Notes under the pieces: generated by a model | Seen by the model: the letters and a program-made list of their open reading frames with translations, nothing else | Told to the model about the DNA's origin: nothing | Databases searched by the model: none | Part shown: in pieces, positions 45,499 to 53,799 of the stretch | How the letters are laid out: each line of letters begins with the position of its first letter | Numbering within the stretch: the first letter of the stretch is position 1 | Made by a program: the position numbers and the translations under genes | DNA from: Rhizobium sp. Leaf453 | GTDB taxonomy: Bacteria; Pseudomonadota; Alphaproteobacteria; Rhizobiales; Rhizobiaceae | DNA length: 64,000 bases | Reading direction: 5' to 3' | Assembly: GCF_001425605.1 (NCBI RefSeq) | Contig: NZ_LMRG01000010.1 | Span: 51,058-115,057 of the forward strand

Positions 45499-46101
45499 TT
45501 AGGCGAACTTGACGAAATTATTTGCCGGTAATGGTCCGCCAGGGAACTGCGCGAGCCGACCACCGATCGAGATGGGTCCAAGGTCGACGCCTGCAAAACC
45601 GAGCTTTGCGATCAGATCCGCGACCTCCGCCTTCGCGCGCTCATCGTCTCCCGAGTAGAAGAGGACACGGCTCCCGCCTTCCGCATGCGGGTCTTTGGTC
45701 AGAAGGGCGGCAAGAAGGTGATTGAACGCCTTCACCACCCGCGCCCCTGGCACCAGGCTGGCAACGATCTCCGTCGAAAGCCGTCCATTCAGGTCCGCGG
45801 GCTTGAAGAGCGGTGCCTCGATCGGGTTGTTCGCGTCGATGACGATACGACTATACCAGTTCGGCAAGCCGGCAAGGGCCGAAGGGAGCTTCGACCATGG
45901 AACGGCGATGAGAACGATGTCGGCTTTTGCCGCAGCCTCGATGGTACCCGCGGTGATGTGAGGGGCAAGCTCCTGTGCTAAGGTCTCGAGTGTCTCCGGC
46001 CCGCGGCTGTTGGCGATGGTTGCCGCAATCCCGTTTCGAGCGAGGATCCTTGCGAATGCGGAGCCGATGTTTCCCGCGCCGATGATGCCGATGGTCGTCA
46101 T
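45499..46101 (-). CDS. F420/NADP-dependent oxidoreductase-like protein (NPD fold)
   Basis: 200 residues. Rossmann motif TIGIIGAGNIGSAFARILARNG, NSRGPETL, IVLIAVPWSKLP, IDANNP and ARVVKAFNHLLA are typical of the coenzyme-F420-dependent NADP oxidoreductase superfamily, which in proteobacteria generally uses NADP(H) only. Between the epoxide-hydrolase-like and SDR genes; probable role in the same redox pathway. Confidence 0.82.
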   Translation of the reverse strand: MTTIGIIGAGNIGSAFARILARNGIAATIANSRGPETLETLAQELAPHITAGTIEAAAKADIVLIAVPWSKLPSALAGLPNWYSRIVIDANNPIEAPLFKPADLNGRLSTEIVASLVPGARVVKAFNHLLAALLTKDPHAEGGSRVLFYSGDDERAKAEVADLIAKLGFAGVDLGPISIGGRLAQFPGGPLPANNFVKFA

Positions 46102-46130
46102 GTCTGTTCTCCTGTTGGATTGAGTAAGGG

Positions 46131-46892
46131 TTAAGCCGACTGGCCGCCATCGACGTTGAGGGTGGCGCCGGTGATATAGCCAGCGTCCGGTCCGACGAGG
46201 AATGCGACAGCCGCAGCAATGTCTTCCGGCTGGCCGTATCGGCCGAGCGCTGCCAGCTTGTTCAGGCTTTCCGCGAACGGGCCGTCCTGCGGGTTCATGT
46301 CAGTGTTGATTGCGCCCGGCTGGACGATGTTGACGGTAATGTTGCGCGAGCCAAGGTCGCGGGCCCATCCGCGCGTATAGGCAGCGACCGCTGCTTTGGT
46401 GGCAACGTAGTCGGCAGCACCTGCAAAGGGGATGTGGACAGCGCCCGTGGTGCCTATCGAGACGATCCGGCCGCCATCGGTCATCAGCGGTACCGCAGCC
46501 CGAACAGCGGCGACGACGCCTTTCACGTTGACGTCGATCTGGCGATCGAAAGCGGCCAAGTCCGCCTGCGCATTATCGACCATGCCGGTGACGAAAACTC
46601 CGGCGGAGTTGACCAAGATGTCGAGCTTGCCAAAAGCCTCATGAGCTGTGTGGACCAGTGCCACGACCTCGGCTGCGATGGCTTGATCTGCTTTCACGGC
46701 GAGCGCACGGCGTCCGATGCCTTCGATCTCCTTGACAAGCTCGCCGGCAATTTTGGCCGAAGCGGCATAGCTGAATACGACGTCTGCGCCGTCACGGGCA
46801 AGGCGCCGGACAATGGCAGCGCCAATGCCGCGTGATCCACCTGTCACGAGCGCGACCTTACCGGCGAGTGGTTGGTTTTCCTGGATCATCAT
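46131..46892 (-). CDS. Short-chain dehydrogenase/reductase (FabG-like)
   Basis: About 253 residues. VALVTGGSRGIGAAIVRRLARDGADVV is the cofactor motif; NSAGVFV, VSIGTTGA and DYVATKAAVAAYTRGWARDL (Ser, Tyr, Lys) form the active site. PGAINTDMNP and ITGATLNVDGGQSA close it. The ATG at 46892 is preferred since AGGA is six bases upstream; two neighbouring ATGs are possible. It heads the leftward set and is divergent from lysR. Confidence 0.9.
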   Translation of the reverse strand: MMIQENQPLAGKVALVTGGSRGIGAAIVRRLARDGADVVFSYAASAKIAGELVKEIEGIGRRALAVKADQAIAAEVVALVHTAHEAFGKLDILVNSAGVFVTGMVDNAQADLAAFDRQIDVNVKGVVAAVRAAVPLMTDGGRIVSIGTTGAVHIPFAGAADYVATKAAVAAYTRGWARDLGSRNITVNIVQPGAINTDMNPQDGPFAESLNKLAALGRYGQPEDIAAAVAFLVGPDAGYITGATLNVDGGQSA

Positions 46893-46993
46893 CTTCATTC
46901 CTGTTTCTTGATGACGTGAAAATGGGCCAACAATTTCGTTTTGATTAGCCGCAAATAGGCGCTATCCGTTTCAAGTGATCGTTGAAGGTGAAA

Positions 46994-47926
46994 ATGATGG
47001 AAAGCCTTGCGAACCTGGAGTCATTCGTGCGCAGCGCCGATCTCGGCAGCTTCTCGGCTGCGGCGCGGCGTCTTGGCCTGACCCCAGCAGGAGTGAGCCG
47101 CAATGTCGCGGCGCTCGAATCCAACCTGGCGCTCCGACTGTTTCACCGCAGCACCCGTAGCTTGACGCTCACGGAAGCTGGCGAACGGTTCCTCACTTCG
47201 ATCCGCGATCATCTTGAGAACCTGCAGGGCGCAATCGCTGAAGCTGCGCAGCCGGACGGCCATCCTACCGGCACGTTGAAGATCAGCATGGGTCCGACCT
47301 TCGGCATCGGCTACATCCTGCCAATGCTACCCGAGTTCAGGCGGCGATATCCTCTCATTCGGCCGGAATGGATGTTCGAGAACCGACAGGTCGACCTGAT
47401 CGCCGAAGGATACGATGCTGCGATCGGTGGAGGCTTCGAACTCGCGCAAGGCGTGGTCGCCAGAACGCTTGCGCCCGCCCATTTGATTGCGGTCGCCTCA
47501 CCAGCTTATCTCGAAGGCCGCCCGCGGGTCACCATCCCAGTTGATCTCGCTGAGATGGACGGGATCGTCATGCGATCGCTGCGCACCGGTCGCGTCACGC
47601 AAAGGCAGATGCGCAACGCTGCAGGGGAAGAGCAGGCAGTCTCTCTCAAGGAAACGATTATCGTCAACGATCCAGCCGCCATGCGAGCCGCCGCGATCCT
47701 GGGGCTGGGAGTGACGCTGCTTGCGAAGCCTGACGCCATGCCTCACCTGGAAAATGGGGAGCTCGTGCGGCTGTTGCCTGGTTGGTGGGTGGATGCCGGG
47801 CCGATATCGATCTACTACGCCAACAAGACCCTGCTTCCTGCGAAAACGCGGGTGTTCATCGATTTCGTCGTGGAGTGGTTTCAGCGTGAGCACTACCCGG
47901 AGCGGTTTGCAGGCAGTTTGGGATGA
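46994..47926 (+). CDS. LysR-family transcriptional regulator
   Basis: About 310 residues. The N-terminal winged HTH is NLESFVRSADLGSFSAAARRLGLTPAGVSRNVAALESNLALRLFHR. The rest is the two-lobed inducer domain (GTLKISMGPTFGIGYILPMLPEF, PHLENGELVRLLPGWW). GAAGGTG precedes the ATGs at 46994/46997. Divergent from the SDR gene by about 100 bp, the classical LysR layout, so it probably controls the SDR-reductase-hydrolase set. Confidence 0.9.
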   Translation: MMESLANLESFVRSADLGSFSAAARRLGLTPAGVSRNVAALESNLALRLFHRSTRSLTLTEAGERFLTSIRDHLENLQGAIAEAAQPDGHPTGTLKISMGPTFGIGYILPMLPEFRRRYPLIRPEWMFENRQVDLIAEGYDAAIGGGFELAQGVVARTLAPAHLIAVASPAYLEGRPRVTIPVDLAEMDGIVMRSLRTGRVTQRQMRNAAGEEQAVSLKETIIVNDPAAMRAAAILGLGVTLLAKPDAMPHLENGELVRLLPGWWVDAGPISIYYANKTLLPAKTRVFIDFVVEWFQREHYPERFAGSLG

Positions 47927-48069
47927 ACGGTTTGGGTTGACCTGTTCGAACGATCGCACCGGAAAAAACACACGGGCTGTGAAGCCCAAAGCCTGACTCA
48001 CGTCGCTTGAAACCGAACATCTTTCGTGGCTAATCTCACTGATCCCCACCCAACTTGTTCATTCGAGTG

Positions 48070-48822
48070 ATGTTCAGATCCGCAAACGCCGTGCAGATCA
48101 GAGTTTCTATTGACGAGATCCAGCCGGACATCTGGCGGCGCTTGATCCTGCCCGGCACGATCGCGGATGTTTGGGGTGATGAGCAGGCTGCTTTAATGGC
48201 ATTACCCGCCATGTTTGACGGCTTCGTCGAGCAGAGCAAGCGCGTCTCGCCGACATGCCTGATCACTTTCGAGCGGAACCGTTACAGTGTGCCAGCATCA
48301 TTTGCGAACCGGCGCGTCAGTCTGCGGATTTATCCAGAGCGGCTGGTCGTTGCAGCCGAGGGCAATATCCTCTGCGAACATCCGCGGATCATAGAACGCA
48401 GCCACGACAAACCGCCACGAACGATTTACGACTGGCGGCACTACCTCACCGTCATCCAACGCAAGCCCGGCGCTTTACGCAATGGTGCGCCTTTCCTGGA
48501 ATTGCCACTAGCCCTTCGACAACTGCAGGACCAAATGCTTCGCCGCCTTGGCGGTGATCGGGAGATGGCCGACATCCTCGCTCTGGTGCTTCATCACGAC
48601 GAACAGGTTGTCGTCAGGGCTGTGGAACTGGCTCTGGATCAAGGCGTCGCGACCAAGACGCATGTGCTGAATCTGCTGCACATGCTGATTGACGGCAAAA
48701 CGACCGACGGCCCCGACATCGACACGCCGCAGGCGCTGACCTTGGTGCGTGAACCCAAGGCTAACGTCGAACGCTACGATGGCTTGCGAGTCCGGATCGT
48801 GGGAGGTCGCCATGCGTCATGA
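48070..48822 (+). pseudogene. Chimera: pRiA4b ORF-3-like N-terminus joined to IstA C-terminus
   Basis: The first ~33 codons from ATG 48070 read VQIRVSIDEIQPDIWRRLIL, the N-terminal signature of plasmid pRiA4b ORF-3-family proteins. From about 48170 on the frame reads DEQAALMALPAMFDGFVEQS and FERNRYSVPASFANRRVSLRIYPERLVV, which is the C-terminal half of IS21 transposase IstA. The catalytic N-terminal part of IstA is absent. Either a deletion or an insertion joined the two in frame. Overlaps istB by 11 bp as in native IS21. Confidence 0.7.
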
Positions 48823-49606
48823 TCCCGCCAGCGCCGCCGTCGTCATCATGCTGCGGAGCCTGAAGATGTATGGCATGTCTCAAGCGGTCACGGACCTGAT
48901 CGAGCAAGGTGCTCCGGCCTTCGATGCAGCCGTGCCGATCCTGTCCCAGTTGCTGAAAGCCGAGATGGCTGAGCGTGAGGTCCGGTCCATCGCCTATCAC
49001 ATGAAGGCTGCACGCTTCCCTGCCTACAAGGACATCTCCGGCTACGACTTCGCTGCCAGCGAGATCAACGAGGCGACGGTGCGCCAACTGCATCGATGCG
49101 AGTTCATGGACGGAGCGCAGAACATTGTCCTCGTCGGCGGACCGGGCACAGGCAAAACACACGTCGCGACCGCTATCGGCGTCCAGGCTATAGAGCATCA
49201 CCGCCGAAAGGTCCGCTTCTTCTCGACCATCGAATTGGTCAATGCGCTCGAGCAGGAGAAGGCAAAGGGCAAGGCAGGCCAGATCGCCGAGACGCTGGTC
49301 CGTCTCGATCTGCTGATCCTCGATGAGCTCGGATACCTTCCGTTCAGTGCCTCGGGCGGAGCGCTGCTCTTCCATCTGCTGAGCAAGCTTTACGAGCGCA
49401 CCAGCGTCGTCATCACCACAAACCTCAGCTTCAGCGAATGGGCCACCGTCTTCGGCGACGCCAAAATGACGACCGCGCTGCTCGACCGTCTGACCCACCG
49501 TTGCCATATCCTGGAAACCGGGAACGACAGCTTCCGCTTCAAAGCCAGCTCGGCCGCCGCAGCACAGAAGAGAGGAGAAAAAGCAAATCCCTTGACCAAA
49601 ACCTGA
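48812..49606 (+). CDS. istB: IS21 helper ATPase IstB
   Basis: 264 residues. P-loop [21 protein letters not shown], Walker [14 protein letters not shown] and sensor TTNLSFSEW are classic IstB, a DnaC-like ATPase acting with IstA. It is intact, but its IstA partner is truncated, so the element is not autonomous. Confidence 0.92.
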   Translation: MRHDPASAAVVIMLRSLKMYGMSQAVTDLIEQGAPAFDAAVPILSQLLKAEMAEREVRSIAYHMKAARFPAYKDISGYDFAASEINEATVRQLHRCEFMDGAQNIVLVGGPGTGKTHVATAIGVQAIEHHRRKVRFFSTIELVNALEQEKAKGKAGQIAETLVRLDLLILDELGYLPFSASGGALLFHLLSKLYERTSVVITTNLSFSEWATVFGDAKMTTALLDRLTHRCHILETGNDSFRFKASSAAAAQKRGEKANPLTKT

Positions 49607-49690
49607 TCAGAAAATCATACTTAGAGGTTCTCACTTCTCGGTGGAAAAATGGAGTGAACCCTTTGGGCTGGACCAGCGAGGCGCTTCAAA

Positions 49691-50488
49691 CTAAGCCGCC
49701 TGCTGGGCGAGTTGGGTTTCAAATTCTTCTGGCGACTTGTAGCCAAGGGCCGAGTGCAGCCGCTTGGCATTGTAGATCTCCTCAATGAACCTGGGCAAGC
49801 GTTCGGCCACATCCGCGAAGGTTTCGTAGCCGGCAGGATAGATGTCTTCCACTTTCAGGGTCTTCATAAAGCTCTCTGCCTGCGCATTATGGTACGGGTT
49901 GCCGACGGCGCTCATGGAACCCTGCAGGCCGGCGGCATCGAGCGCTCGTCGATAGGTCTCACTTGCGTATTGGCATCCGCGGTCCGTGTGGTGGATGCAG
50001 CCGGGTGGAGGCTTTCTGTTCTCAAGCGCCGAACTCAATGCGGCCAACGCCAGCGGCGTATCCAGGCGTTTTGACAGGCCATAACCGACGACTTTCCGGC
50101 TGCAAGCATCGAGAATCACGGCGAGATAACAAAAGCCGACGGCTATGCGGATGTACGTGAAGTCGGCCACCCAGACCATATCGGGTCGCGCCGGGACGAC
50201 ATTGCAATAGAGGTTTGGGTAAATCGGCGAACCGTGGTTGCTATCCGTCGTACGAACATACCGCTTGCGAGGCTTGATACCGAGGCCATTGGCCCGCATG
50301 ACGCGGGCGACACGCTTGTGGTTGACCAAGTGGCCTCTTCGCTGAAGCTCGTGCGTCACGCGCCGGTATCCGTAGCAAGGCAGCTCGTCCTGGATATCCT
50401 CGATGATTGCAACGAGCTCGCTGTCGCCGAGATTTAAAGCCTTTGCCGTCGATCGGTAATAATAACTGCTTCTCGGGAGATCGATCAT
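49691..50488 (-). CDS. IS3-family transposase OrfB
   Basis: 265 residues. The DDE core is visible: [12 protein letters not shown] (first Asp), [18 protein letters not shown] (second Asp) and [14 protein letters not shown] (Glu). An HTH-like [14 protein letters not shown] lies near the N-terminus. Its reading frame is -1 relative to orfA; the frames stay open from the A7 run (complement of ttttttt near 50574-50580) into orfB, so an OrfAB fusion can form. Confidence 0.93.
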   Translation of the reverse strand: MIDLPRSSYYYRSTAKALNLGDSELVAIIEDIQDELPCYGYRRVTHELQRRGHLVNHKRVARVMRANGLGIKPRKRYVRTTDSNHGSPIYPNLYCNVVPARPDMVWVADFTYIRIAVGFCYLAVILDACSRKVVGYGLSKRLDTPLALAALSSALENRKPPPGCIHHTDRGCQYASETYRRALDAAGLQGSMSAVGNPYHNAQAESFMKTLKVEDIYPAGYETFADVAERLPRFIEEIYNAKRLHSALGYKSPEEFETQLAQQAA

Positions 50489-50847
50489 TTTGCACCCCCG
50501 TCTGACAGAACAGGCCGGGGACCGGTGACGATGGAGGAGTTCCCGCTGTCGCCGGCGATCGGATGGCGAGGTGTTTTTTTAACCAGGTCCAGCTCCATGG
50601 TGAGCTGGCCGACCTTACGTTCGAGCGCCGCAATGTGGGCCTCGTACTCCGCGATGACGCTGGCCTCTGCCTCTTCATCATTCAGCTCGCCGCGGTCGAA
50701 CTGCGTCAGCCATAACTGGATGAGGTTGGCCGAGACGCTATAAGTGCGCTGTGCATCGCGCCGTCCAATGACGCCATTTCGGATATCCTGGCAAAGCTGC
50801 AATTTGAACGGCGTCGAATGCCGGCGATATGGACCTCGGGACTTCAT
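50485..50847 (-). CDS. IS3-family OrfA
   Basis: 120 residues with an N-terminal HTH ([36 protein letters not shown]) and a C-terminal leucine-zipper-like helix ([22 protein letters not shown]). The stop overlaps the orfB start by 4 bp. An A7 run near its 3' end is a plausible -1 slip site. Confidence 0.9.
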   Translation of the reverse strand: MKSRGPYRRHSTPFKLQLCQDIRNGVIGRRDAQRTYSVSANLIQLWLTQFDRGELNDEEAEASVIAEYEAHIAALERKVGQLTMELDLVKKTPRHPIAGDSGNSSIVTGPRPVLSDGGAK

Positions 50848-50927
50848 GAGCCTTCTCCGATTGAGGCCCGCAGAGGGTGTCAGTTTTTAGCTGTCCCGTG
50901 GTCCAGCCCAAAGGGTTCACTCCAAAA

Positions 50928-50955
50928 CCGGCTCAGTTCTGCGCGGAAACCAACA
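50928..50955 (-). repeat. IS21-type terminal inverted repeat, right copy
   Basis: Exact reverse complement of 39724-39751. It begins one base after the IS3 target duplication. Removing the IS3 element restores continuous IS21 right-end sequence after istB. Confidence 0.75.
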
Positions 50956-50991
50956 CTCTGGCGCCTTGAAGGGATATGAACCACCGGCATG

Positions 50992-51903
50992 CTAATGTTT
51001 GAAGGTATTTTCACGATGCCATTGTAGAAACTGTGGATGCGGGCGCTCGTGAATACCTGCCGGTACGATCGCCTTTCCTGTCCTGTTTATGAGACCCTGG
51101 ATACTGTCGGAGTCGTTTGCGTAGCGTGAGATAAGGATCTCAAGATCGTCCGATAAACCGATGAGACCGCGGTCGAACATCCAATGCGCCGTTCCCGACA
51201 AAGCGATGCCGTTCGATAAGATGTCCGGACCATTCGCTTCGACCGGGCGAATGTGAGCAGCATCGACTTCGGCACGGCCGCCGCCATTGATCAGCTTCAA
51301 ACCCGTTACTGCGCATCGTTTGTCGTAGGCTTGCAAAATCAGCCGACGGAACAGGCGATCACGAACGATACGTGACGAAAGCTGCGCGATGCGCACCTTC
51401 TCCTGTTCGAACATAAATGGAGCCTGCCCAATGTCCGAAAACCCACTCGGTTCCGACGTCACAGCTGCTTCCCCGGATCGCGGCAACTCCGTTTGATCTT
51501 CTGCCAGTCCGATCGACAGGATGCGATTGAAGTCTACCGCTGAGATCGGCCGCACGGCCGCTTGCGCCCTTCCCGAAATCCGTCCCGCGTCGTTGAGCAC
51601 TCCGCGCTCGATTACACCCTCTGGCCCGCTGAAGGGAACGGCGTTGACGAAATCGAGATAGCTGCCGGGCTCGATCAGAGCCAGATACATTCCGGGTGCC
51701 GTGGGATCCGGAATCACCTGTGCGACTTTGGCCATCGCGAAATATCCCCGCGTCGCCGCCACTTTTCGGGGCTCGTAATAGATGATCCAGTCTCCGACAC
51801 AGGCCTGGACACGGCCAAGATACTGGCTCGGAAACTGATATTGCTCAGCCGGGCTGTCGTCGTAGATCGAATCTGTGCGATGAATGAAAACCTCAAATCC
51901 CAT
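50992..51903 (-). CDS. HNH endonuclease with N-terminal EVE-like domain (putative modification-dependent nuclease)
   Basis: 303 residues. The C-terminal half holds an HNH_2 core: CAVTGLKLINGGGRAEVDAAHIRP, NGIALSGTAHWMFDRGLIGLS (His, Asn, His). The N-terminal ~110 residues (FPSQYLGRVQACVGDWIIYYEPRKVAATRGYFAMAKVAQVI) look like a PUA/EVE-type ligand pocket; in known enzymes such domains recognise modified bases. A restriction role is therefore plausible but inferred. It lies next to the hipBA modules. Confidence 0.75.
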   Translation of the reverse strand: MGFEVFIHRTDSIYDDSPAEQYQFPSQYLGRVQACVGDWIIYYEPRKVAATRGYFAMAKVAQVIPDPTAPGMYLALIEPGSYLDFVNAVPFSGPEGVIERGVLNDAGRISGRAQAAVRPISAVDFNRILSIGLAEDQTELPRSGEAAVTSEPSGFSDIGQAPFMFEQEKVRIAQLSSRIVRDRLFRRLILQAYDKRCAVTGLKLINGGGRAEVDAAHIRPVEANGPDILSNGIALSGTAHWMFDRGLIGLSDDLEILISRYANDSDSIQGLINRTGKAIVPAGIHERPHPQFLQWHRENTFKH

Positions 51904-52004
51904 ACTCGTTCCCTACCATGGTGACTGCGATTTAAACCAGGGAGATCGGTCGTTATAAATGCCCCCAGGCTAGGACGGCTGTTTGTCGTCTAGCAGCTGG
52001 CTAC

Positions 52005-53267
52005 TCAGTTCGCACACGTGGCGAGGATCGGTGTCATCAGCCTTATGTGTGCATCGATACGCTCGAGAACCTTTTCCGGAACGACCTCGCGTTCCGGCAA
52101 TGACCACCAGAGTTTGTCCACGCGTTCGACCGTGTCGATCACCGCATTGAGGACTGCGGCTTCCGGCAATCGCGCGCGATTGGCGAAGGCTTTCCATCGC
52201 TGTGCATTCAATGCCTTGAAAGTACGCTCGCCGGCGAGCGACAGAGCCATAGCGTCCGCCGGGATATACGGGATCGTCGAGAGCACGTCATAAATAGGCG
52301 CGAGATCCGATTTGTCGCCAGCACCTCGATAGATCAATGACCAGTTTTTCAGGTGCATGTCGCCATTGCCCGTTAAGGCAGCCAGAGCCAATCGGCGGAC
52401 GAACTCGAGAGCGGCGGCGGACGACACGGCAACGTTCAAGGCCGCAGCGATATCGTGATAGGCGGCACCTTCGTATTTCCGGGAAGGATAGACGCCAAAG
52501 ACCTGCGCAAAATCCTCGATATGGATCCGCTCGCCGTTTGCGCCACGATCGAAGCGTTTGACGAGCAGGACTTTTCCATCGGACAGCGTCTCGAATTCCT
52601 TTGGAATGCCTTCGAATTCCGATTGCTCGACGAGTTCGCGTTCCGGTACCTCCATACCGATCGCTTCAGCCAAAGCGAGATTGGCATACTCGTTTTCCGA
52701 GACGCCGGGGAAAGAGGTTGACGGAAACTTGGCGATGTACGAACCCTGCTCGTCGCCTAGTGGCAGGGTCAGGCCGCCGCCTTTTCCCGTGTTCTTGATA
52801 ACCGAGAGCTTCATTTGCACACCGGCGAGCGAGAACCGAGCTTTCGGCTTGGGAGCGGAGATGTCCTCCTGCCGAGCGAATGTTCCATCACCCGGCACGA
52901 CGCGGACGGCACCCGGCAGGTCCGCCCCGAGTGCGACAAGCAGATCAAAATCATTCCCGACGCGAACACTTTCTGCGTGGTGCTTCTCCATCGCCTCGCG
53001 CAATTTGTCCTCTGGGAGAAGATTGGCAAAGAACGCTGGCAAGGCTCTCGCCACAGGCTTCGGGTCTTTACGCAAGCCGCCGCCGACTGCGCGAAAAGAC
53101 AGGCTGACGACCGGAACTCCGCCTGTCGCGCGATAGCTATCCTCGAAGCTGAACGCGTTGAAATCGCCGGGCGTCCGTACAATTGTGCCGACCTTCACGT
53201 CGTTCAGCAGCACATCAAGCGACGAAATTGATCTCGGATTAGGAAAGGCCTCAGTCACCACGTTCAC
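52005..53267 (-). CDS. hipA: HipA-type toxin kinase (module 1)
   Basis: About 420 residues. GGLRKDPKPVARALPAFFANLLPEDKLREAM, FSLAGVQMKLSVIKN (P-loop-like region with the regulatory Ser), LTGNGDMHLKNWSLIY (catalytic Asp and Asn) and APIYDVLSTIPYIP (metal Asp) are standard HipA. E. coli HipA phosphorylates glutamyl-tRNA synthetase. It starts with a GTG (53267, 53261 or 53258) overlapping the end of hipB, so the two are coupled. Expected to be held in check by the adjacent HipB. Confidence 0.88.
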   Translation of the reverse strand: MNVVTEAFPNPRSISSLDVLLNDVKVGTIVRTPGDFNAFSFEDSYRATGGVPVVSLSFRAVGGGLRKDPKPVARALPAFFANLLPEDKLREAMEKHHAESVRVGNDFDLLVALGADLPGAVRVVPGDGTFARQEDISAPKPKARFSLAGVQMKLSVIKNTGKGGGLTLPLGDEQGSYIAKFPSTSFPGVSENEYANLALAEAIGMEVPERELVEQSEFEGIPKEFETLSDGKVLLVKRFDRGANGERIHIEDFAQVFGVYPSRKYEGAAYHDIAAALNVAVSSAAALEFVRRLALAALTGNGDMHLKNWSLIYRGAGDKSDLAPIYDVLSTIPYIPADAMALSLAGERTFKALNAQRWKAFANRARLPEAAVLNAVIDTVERVDKLWWSLPEREVVPEKVLERIDAHIRLMTPILATCAN

Positions 53268-53568
53268 CGTCTGGATTTGCAACGAATGCCGGAAGATCAT
53301 CGAGATCGTCGTGCGGCCGCAGTAAAGCGTTGACGGCCGGAACCATCGCCTGCGGGATGAGCACCAGTTCGAGTCCGAGAGCACGGGCGATGTTAATCAG
53401 GGTCGTCGTACGCGCGGCACTGCTTCCGGCCTCGATCTCGCGATAGCGGGGACGCGATATCCCCGCCATGTCGGCGACCTGCTCCTGGGTCAATCGCTTG
53501 ACCTTGCGCGTAGCCTTCAGCAACTGTCCGATATCCAATAGCGCATCTGACTCGGAGCGTGCCATCAT
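53251..53568 (-). CDS. hipB: HipB-type antitoxin/XRE regulator (module 1)
   Basis: 105 residues. HTH: LKATRKVKRLTQEQVADMAGISRPRYREIEAGSSAARTTTLINIARALGLELVLIPQ. Upstream hipB-hipA order and 3' overlap with hipA fit an autoregulated module. Two ATGs (53568, 53565) follow AAGG. The upstream region to 53690 is AT-rich and has short tACATAT repeats that could be operators. Confidence 0.85.
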   Translation of the reverse strand: MMARSESDALLDIGQLLKATRKVKRLTQEQVADMAGISRPRYREIEAGSSAARTTTLINIARALGLELVLIPQAMVPAVNALLRPHDDLDDLPAFVANPDGERGD

Positions 53569-53799
53569 CCTTCCCCGTCCGCTCCTCTTGGAACTGGTGG
53601 GTAACTAGCAAAATCGTCCCTTCCAGTCAAAAGAAAAGATACATATACGGACCATTCTGAATAATATGATCTGTTTACATATCATTCATGACGTTCGCAG
53701 ACGACGGCATGAGGCTTTCCCACCTTACATGCTTCGTTAAAGGCCACCGCTTATTTCCGCTCGCCCTCGGCACTGGTGCCGACAAGAAATGGAATGAGC

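Larger units (their letters stand above)
49650..50924 (-). mobile_element. IS3-family element, complete
   Basis: Bounded by perfect 26-bp inverted repeats, left 49650-49675 and right 50899-50924, starting TGGAGTGAACCC. A 3-bp direct duplication (aaa) flanks it at 49647-49649 and 50925-50927. It carries overlapping orfA/orfB with a -1 frameshift site. It sits inside the right end of the IS21 remnant. Confidence 0.92.
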
